Shown piece after piece: positions 25,326 through 37,000 of a stretch of 64,000 nucleotides of DNA. How positions within the stretch are numbered: the stretch's first letter is position 1; every line of letters starts with the position of its first letter. The stretch comes from LMUY01 sp964242215 (GTDB lineage: Bacteria > Pseudomonadota > Alphaproteobacteria > Acetobacterales > Acetobacteraceae): assembly GCA_964242215.1 (NCBI GenBank), contig CAXTCJ010000004.1, forward strand, positions 1 through 64,000, given 5' to 3'. The position numbers and the translations under genes were made by a program. The notes beneath the pieces are model-generated. The model did not search any database. It saw nothing but the letters and a program-made list of their open reading frames with translations, and was not told where the DNA came from.

Positions 25326-26312
25326 TTACGGCGCCAGCCCGTAGCGCTGGTCGACGAACTGCAGCGTGTAGGCCTTGTGATAGTCCAGATCGGCCTTGTA
25401 CAGCCCGGCCTGCACCATGGTGTCGAAGAACCCCTTCCACCGTGCATCGGTCATCGCCCCCAACCCCAGCGTCTTGCTGTCACCGGAATCGACGATGCCG
25501 TTTTCCCGCATTACCTTCACGGAATTGTCCAGCACGTCCTGCGTGATGTCCGGATTGTCCTTGCGGATCAGCGCGTCACCCGGCGCCGGGTCGGCCATGT
25601 AGCTGCGCCAACCCTCGATCGACGCCTCGATGAACGCGCGCACCACCTCGGGATGCTGCTGCACCATCGCCGACCGTGCCAGGATCACCGTGGAGTAGCC
25701 GTCATAGCCGTTATCGGCCAACAGGTTTACCACGGGCTTGAACCCGCCCGCCTTCTCGATCTGGTACGGCTCGGACGACACGAACCCGATCTCGATCGCG
25801 GTCTTGTCCGCCAGGAACGGCGCCACGGAGAAGTTGTACGGCCGGATCTGGCTATCCGTGAACCCGAACTTCGCCTGCAGGAACAGCCACGACCCGGCGC
25901 GGTTCGCGGTCGAGATCATAATAGGCTTGCCCTTCATCTCGGCGATCGTGTCGGTGCCCGAGCCGGGGTGCGAAATCAGCACCTCCGGATCCTTCTGGAA
26001 GAACGCGGCCACCGCCAGCACCGGAATGCCCTGCTGCGCCATCGACATCGCGGCGAAGCTGCCCGACGACAGCTGGAAGTCCACCACCCCCGCCGCCACC
26101 TGCTGCGGCGGATTGACCTGCGGGCCGCCCATCCGGATCGTCACGTCCAGCCCGTGCTTTTTATACAGCCCCTGCGCGAGCGCCTGGTAGAACCCGCCAT
26201 GCTCCGCCTCCGCCAGCCAGTCGGTGCCGAACACCACTTTCGTCTGCGCGCGGGCCATGCCCGGCAGGCTCAACAGGCAGGCGGCGAGGGCGGCGAGAAT
26301 GGCGCGCGGCAT
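25326..26312 (-). CDS. ABC transporter binding protein, NMT1/SsuA-like
   Basis: Periplasmic solute-binding protein, 328 aa, with a Sec signal ending near G-M-A-R-A-Q. ATG 26312 is chosen because GGGAGA lies about 7 nt upstream; GTG 26336 is the alternative. The NMT1/THI5-like pattern T-D-W-L-A-E-A-E-H-G-G-F-Y-Q-A-L follows the signal, as in pyrimidine-precursor and riboflavin-type binding proteins. First gene of the three-gene importer operon. Confidence 0.9.
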   Translation of the reverse strand: MPRAILAALAACLLSLPGMARAQTKVVFGTDWLAEAEHGGFYQALAQGLYKKHGLDVTIRMGGPQVNPPQQVAAGVVDFQLSSGSFAAMSMAQQGIPVLAVAAFFQKDPEVLISHPGSGTDTIAEMKGKPIMISTANRAGSWLFLQAKFGFTDSQIRPYNFSVAPFLADKTAIEIGFVSSEPYQIEKAGGFKPVVNLLADNGYDGYSTVILARSAMVQQHPEVVRAFIEASIEGWRSYMADPAPGDALIRKDNPDITQDVLDNSVKVMRENGIVDSGDSKTLGLGAMTDARWKGFFDTMVQAGLYKADLDYHKAYTLQFVDQRYGLAP

Positions 26313-26370
26313 GCATGGTCTCCCGATCGTGCGCACACGCTAAATCATCCACTCCGCGACTGCGAGTGGT

Positions 26371-27165
26371 CTACCCGGCGGCCGCGACCGTCCCGCGCAA
26401 GCCCGAGCGCTCGACCGCCCGCGCCACGGTGCCATCAGCGCGCGCCCGGTCCATGAAGTCCTGCAGGAACGGCATCGCTTGCGCCCGGCCCTTGGGAATG
26501 GCGGCACCGAAATGCTCCAGCCCCCACTGCCCGGCAATCACGTGGGAGCCCGGAACGCTGTCCGACAGCTGGAACAGGATCGCGTCGTTCGTCGAAAACG
26601 CGTCGATCTTGTGCTCGGCGAGCAGCTCTCCGGCCAGTTTCAGCGTAGCCACCGGCTCGATGGCCAACTGTGGATAGATCGGCTGCAACTCCTCCGCGGT
26701 GCTGCTGCCCTGGCTCACCCCCACATGCAGGCCCGGCCGCTTGAAATCTGCCAACTGCGTGAGCGGCGAGCCGGCCGGTACGAGAAAGCTTTTCGCCACG
26801 TCCAGGAATGTCCGGGAGAAATCCAGCGTTCTCGCGCGCTCGGCGGTCGCGTTCGTGAAAATGACATCGACGTCGCCCGCCGCCGTGGCCTTGAGCAGGG
26901 GATCGTTCGCCGGAAAGATCACCGGCTGGAACGGCACGCCCAACTCGGCCGCCAACGCGCGGCCCAGATCGTAGCCGACGCCCTTCGCCTCCGCCGGCGT
27001 CGCCCCTTCGATGATGGAGGAGGGGCTGCCCCGATACACCCCCACCCGCAGCGCACCCGTCGGCGCCATCGCATGCTGCACCTCGGCACTGGGCGCCGCC
27101 TCGGCTTGCGCCAGTGGTAGTGCCAACGCCAGGAATCCGAACAGCAAGGTGGCGCGTCGTGTCAT
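26371..27165 (-). CDS. Family-3 periplasmic binding protein, orphan
   Basis: Amino-acid-type solute-binding protein, 264 aa, with a signal peptide ending near A-Q-A-E-A. ATG 27165 has GGGA upstream and fits the signal peptide; the longer reading to 27282 adds a non-signal-like, Arg-rich extension. Mature part: G-A-L-R-V-G-V-Y-R-G-S-P, then D-V-D-V-I-F-T-N-A-T. It has no permease or ATPase of its own next to it. It may serve another transporter or be a sensor-type binding protein. Confidence 0.85.
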   Translation of the reverse strand: MTRRATLLFGFLALALPLAQAEAAPSAEVQHAMAPTGALRVGVYRGSPSSIIEGATPAEAKGVGYDLGRALAAELGVPFQPVIFPANDPLLKATAAGDVDVIFTNATAERARTLDFSRTFLDVAKSFLVPAGSPLTQLADFKRPGLHVGVSQGSSTAEELQPIYPQLAIEPVATLKLAGELLAEHKIDAFSTNDAILFQLSDSVPGSHVIAGQWGLEHFGAAIPKGRAQAMPFLQDFMDRARADGTVARAVERSGLRGTVAAAG

Positions 27166-27356
27166 GGCGGTTTCCCGTGGTGATGCACCCGAACGAGGGC
27201 GGGCGGATAGCGTCGGCCGGTTCGCGCGGTTCGGCAATCGGGCCCGGCCAGGGCGGCCAGGCCCACACTGTTCGCCATCCACCCGACGAAGAGCGCGTCT
27301 TCCACCTTCTCACCACGCTCTAAGCCCGTGCACACTTCATCGATGTGTTTCGCGCT

Positions 27357-27394
27357 ACCGCGTGGATACCAGGGTCAATCCCTGGCATGACGGT
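27357..27394. repeat. Solo end of family A repeat
   Basis: CGTGGATACCAGGGTCAATC followed by the CCCTGG arm and CATGACGGT; the same hairpin unit as the right end of copy 1. The interior of the longer element is not present here. It lies directly after the argG stop in the transcript. Confidence 0.7.
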
Positions 27395-27401
27395 GCCTTT
27401 G

Positions 27402-28631
<1,230 letters not shown>

Positions 28632-28697
28632 GGCAGGGTGGGTCTCCGATGGGGGCAAAGCTCGCGCATAGCCCCGAAGCGAGGGAGCAGCAAGCGG

Positions 28698-29744
28698 ATG
28701 CGTAGGGCGTGGATGGCGGCGTGGGTGTTGTTGGCCGGTGTGGCTGCTCACGAAGGCCGGGCGCAGCCGGTGCTCGACCCGGCGGCGGTGCCGGGTTTGG
28801 ACGCGGCCGGGCGCGCGGCATACTCCGAGTGGCTGCTGACGGGCACGCCGCGGGCGTTCGCTGTCGGCAGCAATGGCAAGATGGGGTGGTATTCCGGCTG
28901 GTATACGGGGGCCAAGACGGTCGAGGAGGCGGGCCGACGGGCGGTCCAGCTGTGCACCGACCATGGCGGGACCGACTGCCGGCCCTATGCCGAGGATCTG
29001 TCGATCGTCTGGCCGGGCCGCGAATGGCACCCGGCGCCGCCGCCCGGGCCGCTGGTGGACACGATCAACTATGGCTTCGTGCCGGACGACCACTTCCTGT
29101 GGCACGGCCCGGCGGCGGCGCGGGGGGTGGTGGTGTGGGCGATCGGCTCGCAGGCCAATGTCGACCTGCGCGGGTTGCAGCCGCCGCCGTATGTGCGCGC
29201 GTTCAACGACGCCGGGTTCGACGTCATCCGGTTCGACCGGGCGCCCCAGGTGGACAACGCCATCCGTGCCGCCGGGTGGCTGCGGGACGAGCTGCCGGCG
29301 TTGCGGCGGTCCGGCTACCGGATGGTGGTGGCCGCGGGGGATTCGCGGGGCGCCTGGACGTCGCTGCAGATGCTGGACACGGCGGGGCTGGCCGATGTGG
29401 TGATCGCGATCGCTCCGGCGGCGCATGGGTCGGGGGCGAGCGTCAATCTGTCGGCGCAGGACGACGATCTGCGGGCGCTGATGGGGGACGCCCAGCCATC
29501 CCGCACCCGGGTGGCGATCGCGCAGTTCACCGGCGACACGTTCATGTCGGATCCGGAGACGCGGGCGCAGCTGTTCCAACGGTTGAAGCCGAAGGAGGCG
29601 GCGTTGCTGGTGATCGACCGTCCGCCGGGGCTGAACGGCCATGCCGGCGGGATCGGCAGCACGTTCAGCCTGCGCTATGGGCCGTGCCTGCTGCAGTTCG
29701 CGACGGCGGCCAATCCGCCGTTGGTCTGTGGCGACGCCGAGTAG
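28698..29744 (+). CDS. Secreted DUF4189-like/alpha-beta-hydrolase-like protein
   Basis: 348 aa with a Sec signal peptide (R-R-A-W-M-A-A-W-V-L-L-A-G-V-A-A). The N-terminal part (about 30-100) has A-F-A-V-G-S-N-G-K-M-G-W-Y-S-G then a repeat of A-x-x-A-V-x-x-C and C-R-P-Y-A, resembling the DUF4189 pattern of aged periplasmic domains. The rest looks like an alpha/beta hydrolase, with V-V-W-A-I-G-S-Q, D-V-I-R-F-D-R and an A-G-D-S-R-G-A-W turn that fits the nucleophile elbow G-x-S-x-G near residue 215. A late H-A-G-G-I could supply the His. Start ATG 28698. Function unknown. Confidence 0.7.
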   Translation: MRRAWMAAWVLLAGVAAHEGRAQPVLDPAAVPGLDAAGRAAYSEWLLTGTPRAFAVGSNGKMGWYSGWYTGAKTVEEAGRRAVQLCTDHGGTDCRPYAEDLSIVWPGREWHPAPPPGPLVDTINYGFVPDDHFLWHGPAAARGVVVWAIGSQANVDLRGLQPPPYVRAFNDAGFDVIRFDRAPQVDNAIRAAGWLRDELPALRRSGYRMVVAAGDSRGAWTSLQMLDTAGLADVVIAIAPAAHGSGASVNLSAQDDDLRALMGDAQPSRTRVAIAQFTGDTFMSDPETRAQLFQRLKPKEAALLVIDRPPGLNGHAGGIGSTFSLRYGPCLLQFATAANPPLVCGDAE

Positions 29745-29773
29745 GCGTCAACCTGTGGCGACCCGAGTAGGCG

Positions 29774-30934
29774 TCAGTCTGTGGCGACCCCGAATAGGCG
29801 CCACAGCATGACGCCGAGCACGAGCATCCCGCCGGCATCGGCCGCAAAGATGGCGCGGTATCCGATGGTTTCGATGCCGCGGGCGCAGACCAGGGCGCCG
29901 AGGGCCTGGCCCATGAACAGCATGAACGCGAAGCCGGAGGTGGCGGTGCTGCGCGCGCCGGGCAGCAACTCGGTCGCTCGGGCTTGGAGCACGGAGTGGA
30001 GCATGAAGTAGCCGAGGCCGAGCAAGATTTCGGCGGGGACATATAGCAGGGGGGTGGTGCCGCTGGCGGCGAGCGCCATTCCAGTGGCCGCTACGAGCCC
30101 GCCGGCGATCACCAGGCCGCGCTCGCCCAGCCAGGGAATGATCCGTCTGGCGGTTCGGATGTAGATTAGCGTGCCGAGGCCGAAGCACGCCAGCACGAGC
30201 CCGGCGACGGCATAGGACAGTCCGAACTGCTCGTGCAGGAACGGCGCGATGAATGGCACGGTGCCGGTGAAGACCACGCCATCCCAGGCGGTGAGCAGCA
30301 GCAGGTTACGCGGACCGCGCTTGACCAGCCGGGCATAGCTGCGCGGCGGGGCGGCGGTGGCGGGTGCGGGCGGGAGGCGGCGCAGGTGCCACAGGACGCT
30401 GGCGGCGAGGGCGAGTGCTGCGGCGGCGAGCACCAGGAACACGCCGCGCCAACTGATGAACTGTCCGAACGCGCCGCCGATCGGCCCGGCCAGGATTTGC
30501 GCGAACACCACGCCACCCAGGAACCGGCTGAGCGTGATCTGCCGATCCTGGTAGGGGGTGGCGTCGGCGATATAGGCCAGGCAGACCGGGATCAGCCCGG
30601 CACTGGCGCCGCCGGACAAGGCCCGCAACAGGGTCAGTGATTCGAGATCGGGTGCGAAGGCACAGCCGGCCGTCGCTGCGGCATAGGCCACCAGGGCGCA
30701 AGTCAGCACGCGTGCCTTGCCGACCCGGTCGGCGACTGGGCCGATGACGAGCTGCAGCATGCCATAGGGGATCGTGAATGCTGCCAGGACGACGGCGACC
30801 AGTGGTATTCCGACATGGAAGTCGCGTGCGATCACGTCGAGGAGCGAATCAACGACCCGTGCCCCAGAGGACGACAGGAAGCCCGCTGCGGCGAGCAGGC
30901 CGATTGGCAGGGTGCGGGACGTGATTACGTTCAT
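29774..30934 (-). CDS. MFS transporter, DHA1-like
   Basis: Twelve-helix exporter-like protein, 386 aa from ATG 30934. The 2-3 loop reads I-G-P-V-A-D-R-V-G-K-A-R, and helix 5 carries a G-G-V-V-F-A-Q-I-L-A-G-P-I-G-G-A-F-G motif-C-like segment typical of antiporters. No clear Shine-Dalgarno precedes the chosen ATG, and the frame stays open to 31135, so the start is uncertain. Convergent with the hydrolase gene; substrate unknown. Confidence 0.83.
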   Translation of the reverse strand: MNVITSRTLPIGLLAAAGFLSSSGARVVDSLLDVIARDFHVGIPLVAVVLAAFTIPYGMLQLVIGPVADRVGKARVLTCALVAYAAATAGCAFAPDLESLTLLRALSGGASAGLIPVCLAYIADATPYQDRQITLSRFLGGVVFAQILAGPIGGAFGQFISWRGVFLVLAAAALALAASVLWHLRRLPPAPATAAPPRSYARLVKRGPRNLLLLTAWDGVVFTGTVPFIAPFLHEQFGLSYAVAGLVLACFGLGTLIYIRTARRIIPWLGERGLVIAGGLVAATGMALAASGTTPLLYVPAEILLGLGYFMLHSVLQARATELLPGARSTATSGFAFMLFMGQALGALVCARGIETIGYRAIFAADAGGMLVLGVMLWRLFGVATD

Positions 30935-31280
30935 TATTTGGGTAAAGCGTCGGCTCGGTGCGAAACGCAAGCGCAACGATCGAGCGACTGGATCGGAATT
31001 TGATACGGAGTGGCCCGCTAGGCCGAGCGGAGGAAATCGACAGCTGTTTTCAGCGCGCCATAGCAGTGTTTTCGACTGCTCGGCTTGGGCGCCGCAATCA
31101 AACCGTCGCAACTGTAAAAAACGCGTGAATAGCACGGTAACAGCTGAAGATCATCACGACTGTGCCTTTTGGACACCTCTGGCACTGTCGTCCGGCCCGG
31201 GTTGACAATCCTTTACAGCTTCTGACGTGGCTCTCGGCGCGTGGATGCTATCCTTCGTCCCTGTATGGAGGAGAGTTGAG
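30935..31280. other. 346-bp intergenic region, lower G+C
   Basis: Divergent gap between the MFS gene and the 63-aa membrane protein. It contains a TTGACA at 31202-31207 that could be a -35 element, but no good -10 is seen at the right distance. The start of the MFS gene may extend into the left part. No RNA gene recognised. Confidence 0.4.
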
Positions 31281-31472
31281 ATGTCAGGGTTCTCGTCGAC
31301 GGCGATCATTTCCAACCGAGGCATGGCGTCAATCGATGGCGACGATCAGGGCCGGGTCAACGCGGACGAGCCCGCTTTCGTCCCAGAGCCGGGCCGCGGC
31401 ATCGCAGTCGGTGTGTTCCTGAGCGTCCCGCTGTGGCTTTTGCTGGCTTGGACGGTGCACGCGTTTAGCTGA
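31281..31472 (+). CDS. Small single-pass membrane protein (paralogue of 59239-59502)
   Basis: 63 aa with GGAGGAGAG about 6 nt before the ATG. The soluble part holds G-M-A-S-I-D-G-D-D-Q-G-R-V-N-A-D; the C-terminal part is a single hydrophobic helix (about 42-60), beginning G-I-A-V-G-V-F-L-S-V-P-L-W. The same two blocks recur in the protein at 59239 (G-I-S-T-L-D-G...G-R-V and D-I-A-L-G-V...V-P-V-W), so the two form a family not recognised by me. Function unknown. It stands between an MFS gene and the sensor kinase block, on the opposite strand to both. Confidence 0.6.
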   Translation: MSGFSSTAIISNRGMASIDGDDQGRVNADEPAFVPEPGRGIAVGVFLSVPLWLLLAWTVHAFS

Positions 31473-31518
31473 GGCAGGCTTGAGTCAGCCTGGTCTGGTT
31501 CAATCGGGCGCGGACGAG

Positions 31519-34050
31519 TCAGGCGCGGGAGAACTCCGGCTCGGCTGTCAGTTCGCGTGCGTTGCGTAACAACTGATCGGCGCGGAACGGCTTGCGCAGG
31601 ACGATCACACGGCCCGGAACGTTGGCAAGACTGGCCTCATCGGCGTCGCCCGTGACGATGAGGGCCCGTGTCCCTGGCTGCAGGTCGCGGGCAACCGCAA
31701 TCAGTTGGGCGCCATTCATCCCGGCCATGACGAAATCGGTGATGAGTAGATCGAAGCGCTCCGCACCCCGCAGCCACACCAGCGCCTCCTCGGGGCCGGA
31801 CGCGCGCCTTACCCTGAAGCCGCCTTGCACCAGGAGATCGCCGAAGAGTTCCAGCAGGTCGGGTGTGTCCTCGACAAGCAGGACGTTCGGCTGCGTCGTC
31901 GCGTGCCAGTCGATGGGCGTAGGCTCGGCGGCGGCTGCGGGCAGCCAAAGCTCGGCGGTGGTGCCCTTGCCGTCTGAACTCCGCAACCGCAACTCGCCGC
32001 CGGACTGGCGCGCGAACCCGTCGGTCATGGGCAGGCCCATTCCAAGCCGCAGCCGGGCGCCCTTGGTCGTGAAGAACGGTTCGCGGGCCTGCTTTGCGAC
32101 ATCATCGGACATGCCGTGTCCGGTATCGCTGACCGTGAAAACGACGCAGGGGCCGGGTGTCGGTCCGGTCGCTTGCCCGAATTCGCCGGCGAATGCGCGT
32201 ACAGTGACGGTGCCACCTTGCGGCAGCATGGCCTCGTGCGCGTTGAAGCAAAGGTTTAGCAGCGCAAGCCGTATCTGGCCTTGGTCGGCGAAGGCGGGTG
32301 GGGTGCCGGGCTCGACTTCGGTCACGAGGGTGCTGCCGAGGCTGCTGGGGCCTTCGAAGGCATCGCGGATGGCACCGAACAGCGGCTCGAGCGGAACACT
32401 TTCGGGCCGCAGCATCTGCTTGCTCGTGAACGACAACAATCCGCTCGTCAGGCGGGCGCCGCGCGTAGCGGCATCCATGGCGGCCTTGGCGTGGCCCTGG
32501 CCCTCCGGATCTTCGCCGCGGACCAGTTCTAGGTGCCCGGTGATGATCTGGAGCAAGTTGTTGAACTCGTTGGCGATGCCGCTGGTCAGTCGCTCCACGC
32601 CCTCGAGGTGATGGTGGCGGCGCATTTCCGCCTGCTCGGCTTCCTCCACCGTGAAATCCTCGATGCTCCCCAGCAACAGCACCTTACCTGCCTCGGCGCT
32701 GTCGTGTGCCGCGTTCACCGTCAATCGCAGCGTATGGGGGATGCCCGCAACGATCGTGGTGAATTCCTTGCGCACCGGCACGCCGTCCCGCCGGCAACGC
32801 TCGAGTTCGAGGCTGATTTCGGACCACCGCTTGGCACTCAGCACCTCCGGCGGACGCCGGCCGATCACGTCCTCGGGCAATCCGAGCAGCCGCCGAGCCT
32901 CGGCGTTCGCGCGCTCGAATACATAGCCGGCCCGGGGATCGTAGCGCAGGCCAAACAGTCCTTGCGCGAGATGATCCAAATACGCCTGCAGCCCGCTGTC
33001 GTGTTGGGACACGACGGGCTGGCTTGGCGCGACGTTGCGCCGACGCCGGAGTTCGGCGCGGATCAGCAGCGCGCACATGCCACCCGCCGCCGCCAAGATC
33101 GTCGCCAACAGCGCAATCGCTTCCGCAAGCGCGCCCGGCCCCGCGTAAGGGCCTGCCATCGGCATGCTGAACAGGATGCAAATCGAAAGACCCGGTATCC
33201 GGCGTACGATGTAGACACGCCTTCCCTCGCTGGGGAGGGTCGGCGCATCGAATACGCCGGGTCCGTTCTTGAGTAGGTACTGGTATGCCGGCGACTTGCT
33301 GAAGTCGTAGTCCGGCCCCTCACGCCCCTGAGGATAGCTCGCCACGATTCGGCCATCGGTCGAGAAGATGGCGGCATAGCCGGCCCTGCCGAGATCGTAG
33401 GAACTCAGCATCTCGGTCAACAGGTTCGCCGGGACCATGCCGACGACCGCGCCGGCGAAGGAGCCGTCCGCCTTGGACAGCCGCTTCGCGACGATCAGGC
33501 CTGGTTGGGTGAAGGGCAACGTGCCCGGCGGGAAGCCGACCGCGAGCTCGTCCGGCTGCTTCGCTTTCAGGGCGCGGAAGAACGGCGCGGCGGCATAGTT
33601 CTGTGAGTCGGATGTTGCAGGGACGGACTGGCCATTACCGGCCGCGTCGATGATTTCGAATGGCCCCAGTTCACGCGACAGCCCGGCCGCGCGCAATCCT
33701 GCATCGGACAAAACCGCCTCCGGCCGGTTGTCATCGCTGGAAGCGGCCGCCCTTGCATCGGAGAAACTCGTCAGTGCGCGGTCGAGGTCACCGACATCGC
33801 GGCCGACCATACGCTCGAGACTGAGTGCGAGATTATTGAAACCGAGCGTCGCCTGGTCCCGCCAACGGGTATGGCTGGCGTTCAGCAACTCGTAATCGAG
33901 GGTGATGGCGGCGGCAAAGCTCAACAGTACCCCGCCTGCTAGCATGCTCAAGCTTGGCCGACGCCCACTCAGACCCAAGGTCGTGCTGCTCTCGCGACAA
34001 ACGGGTTTTTCAATGCGGACAACCAAGCCACAGCCGTCATCGAGTGGCAA
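31519..34050 (-). CDS. Hybrid histidine-kinase-like protein, phospho-acceptor His replaced by Asn
   Basis: 843 aa. Order: membrane helix near 35-52, periplasmic Cache-type sensor to about 300, second helix near 308-332, PAS near 355-465, DHp-like and HATPase part 475-690, receiver 715-835. The DHp motif reads S-G-I-A-N-E-F-N-N-L-L, with Asn at residue 494 where the two neighbouring kinases have His (A-H-D-F). The N-box (N-L-C-F-N-A-H-E-A-M), G1 (D-T-G-H-G-M) and G2 are kept, and the receiver has its Asp (L-L-I-T-D-F, D772). It may be a pseudokinase, a phosphatase or an allosteric partner of the adjoining kinases. Start TTG 34050 has no Shine-Dalgarno and is unsure. 13 bp from the next kinase. 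Confidence 0.85.
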   Translation of the reverse strand: MPLDDGCGLVVRIEKPVCRESSTTLGLSGRRPSLSMLAGGVLLSFAAAITLDYELLNASHTRWRDQATLGFNNLALSLERMVGRDVGDLDRALTSFSDARAAASSDDNRPEAVLSDAGLRAAGLSRELGPFEIIDAAGNGQSVPATSDSQNYAAAPFFRALKAKQPDELAVGFPPGTLPFTQPGLIVAKRLSKADGSFAGAVVGMVPANLLTEMLSSYDLGRAGYAAIFSTDGRIVASYPQGREGPDYDFSKSPAYQYLLKNGPGVFDAPTLPSEGRRVYIVRRIPGLSICILFSMPMAGPYAGPGALAEAIALLATILAAAGGMCALLIRAELRRRRNVAPSQPVVSQHDSGLQAYLDHLAQGLFGLRYDPRAGYVFERANAEARRLLGLPEDVIGRRPPEVLSAKRWSEISLELERCRRDGVPVRKEFTTIVAGIPHTLRLTVNAAHDSAEAGKVLLLGSIEDFTVEEAEQAEMRRHHHLEGVERLTSGIANEFNNLLQIITGHLELVRGEDPEGQGHAKAAMDAATRGARLTSGLLSFTSKQMLRPESVPLEPLFGAIRDAFEGPSSLGSTLVTEVEPGTPPAFADQGQIRLALLNLCFNAHEAMLPQGGTVTVRAFAGEFGQATGPTPGPCVVFTVSDTGHGMSDDVAKQAREPFFTTKGARLRLGMGLPMTDGFARQSGGELRLRSSDGKGTTAELWLPAAAAEPTPIDWHATTQPNVLLVEDTPDLLELFGDLLVQGGFRVRRASGPEEALVWLRGAERFDLLITDFVMAGMNGAQLIAVARDLQPGTRALIVTGDADEASLANVPGRVIVLRKPFRADQLLRNARELTAEPEFSRA

Positions 34051-34063
34051 GTGTGCAAATCGT

Positions 34064-37000
34064 CTACACGGACAGGGCTTGTAGCCGGTTTAGCAAATCC
34101 TGCCGCTTATAGGGTTTGACAAGAATATCTGCCTTCGGAAGGCCCGGATGCAACAGGTCCTGCTCACTGAAACCCGACGTGAGTAGTATTTTAATTTTCG
34201 GTGCCCGGACACTGACCTCCTTGGACAAGGCAAAGCCGTCCATTTCTCCAGGAAGCACGATGTCGGTGAATAACACCGCGAAATCCATGTTCCTATCGAG
34301 TTCCTCCAGCGCCGATGCCGCGCTCGAAACGGCGCAGACATCATAGCCGAGCTGCCCGAACATACGCGACACCGTGGCCAAAACCGCCGGCTGGTCCTCA
34401 ACCAGCAGCGCTCGCGGCCGATCCGGCTTGGCGAGTTGCTCGTCTTCCGCCGTTTTGGCGAGGGGGAGGAACAACATGAACGTCGTGCCCTCGCCGACCG
34501 ACGTCTGGACCAAGATGTGGCCGCCGGACTGGCGGACGAACCCATCCACCATGCTCAGCCCAAGGCCGCTCCCCGCCCCGACACCCTTGGTCGTGAAGAA
34601 TGGCTCGAAAATACGCGGCAGCACCTCCGGCGGAATGCCCGTGCCCGTGTCCGAAACGGTGATGACCGTGTATTCGCCGGGCGAAACGTCCTCGATCTGA
34701 TGTTGCGCCGACGGAAGCCGCACCTTCGACGTCCGGATCGTCACCTGGCCGCCAGGGCTCATGGCCTCCCGCGCATTGAGCGCCAGATTCACCAGGGCCG
34801 TCTGCAGCTGCGACGGATCGACCAGCGGCTTGGACCGCCCATCGGAGATCTTGATGTCCAGTTCGTGGCTCTTGCCCAAGGCACGCCGGATCATCGGCCG
34901 GGCGGTGCTGAAGAAGCCGTCCAGCGCCACCGCCTGTGGTCGCAGCGGCGCCTGCCGCGCATAGGCAAGCAACTGGTTCGTTAGCTCCACGCATCGCTGG
35001 GCCGCCTGGAGTGCCGGGACCAGGATAGCCTGCAGATCGTCGCTCTCGGGCAATTCCGAGATCGATTCCTCCAGGTTCAGCGTGACAACTGTCAGCAGAT
35101 TGTTGAAGTCATGCGCCACGCCGCCCGTCAGGTGGCCGAGAATGGCGAGTTTTTCCGAGCGCATCAGCGCCTGCTGCGTCTCCCAACGGTCCGACCAGTC
35201 CTGCACATAGCCGACGAGGCTGCCATCCTCTGCCACCCGCGAATCGATGCGAACATGGCGCAGCCTGCCGTCGGCGCGGACGATCCTGGCCTCCACCTGT
35301 TGGCTGACGAGCTTGTTGTCGGCGGCCCTGATCCACGACAGGAACAACTTGCGGTCGTCGGCATGCACGTGTTCGAGCAGGCTCGCGAAATTCGGCGGGC
35401 AATCTTCACGCCGGCGGCCGATCAGCGCGTAGATCTCGTCGGACCACGTCATCTGGTTCAGGTCGCGCGCCAGCCGCCACGTGCCGAGCTTCGCCAGGCG
35501 GTGGGCGTCGGTGAGTTCTTCGGTCCGGGCGCGCAACTGACCGGCGAGGTCGCTGAGCAGTTCGTTGGATCGGCTGAGTTCTTCGCGTGCCGTCTGCACC
35601 GAGGTCATGTCCCACAGCGCGCTCAGCATGGATGTCTCGCCGGCGATCGGGTGCGGCTCGGTCATGGCCCCCATCCGCACGATCGAACCGTCGGCCCGGC
35701 GATGCGTCCAGACCCGTGCCTCCCAGACGCTCTCGTCGAGGTAGGCGTGCAGCGCGGGCAACTCCGCCGGCGCCTGAATATCGGCCAGCGTCATGGCCAT
35801 CAGCTGTTCGCGATTCCAGCCGTAGAATTCGACCGCGGCCTCGTTTACCATCAGGAAACGCAGGCTGCGCTTGTCGTAGATCCACATCGGGAGCGGGTTG
35901 CCCTCGAAAAGCAATCGGAACGCGTCCGCCTGTTCGTGCTGAACGCGCTCCGCGAGCAACCGATCCTCGATGTTGCGCTGGATACTCACCACGTGCGTGA
36001 CGGCGCCGAAAACGTCCCGTACGGCGGTGCTTTCGATCTCGGCCGAGAAGGTTGTCCCGTCCTTTCGCCGTTGCCGCAGCACCACCGGCCCAGCGCAGCC
36101 TTCGTGGAGGGAGTGTTCGATCTGCCGAACCAGCTCGCCATCGCCCGACGCGTTCAAAAGGTCTGGTGAACGTCCGAGCAGCTCGTCGGGCGCATAGCCG
36201 GTCATTTCCGACAGGCTCTGGTTGACGAACACGCTCGGGTAGACGCCGGGCATCGTCGGATCGACCTTGCAGATCACCACGCCGTCGCTCGCGATGGCGA
36301 TAGCGGATCCGAGCAGGCGCAGGCGCTCCTCGGCGGCCTTGCGTTCCAGACTGCGCTGCAGGGCGTCACGCACCGATGGCAGGAAGGCAGTGAGGTCCTG
36401 AAGATCCCCGCATGCCCCCTCAAAACCGATGACGATGGCGTAGGTGTCCTCGGCGATGACCATAGGGAGCACGGCCAGACAGGTTAGCCCGAGACCGTCC
36501 ATCACCGCCGCCACGTTCGTCCCGCCCACCTCCGCCGGAGCGCCGCCTTGGAACGACACCCCCTCGCCGGTTTGCATCGCGGTTGCCAGCAGATCCTCGT
36601 ATGGGGATGGCGGCTCGGGGCCGAGACCGCCAGGCTCGCTGGCACGAGTGGATGATAGAAGCTGCAGACGCTGACTCCAGGATCGCCGGCACCATACCTG
36701 TGCGACGGAGGCGCCGCGGTCCTGCGCCAGAAGTTCGGCAATATTCTCAAGCGCGTCGTTGCATCCGATCGCGTGTCCGACGACGGCCAGCATGGCGTCC
36801 AGCAGCAAGGCACGTCGGGACGCGGTTGCCTCCTGGTGGGCGATCCGTCGGGTCTCGAGCAAGGTGATCGCGATTTGGGCCAGAGCTTCGAGGCACTTGA
36901 CGTCCTCGGGCTCCAAGCGAGCTCGGGGCTTCGTGTCGATGGCGCAGAGTGATCCGATGGCGACGCCGGTCGGCGTGACGATCGGAACGCCCGCGTAGAA

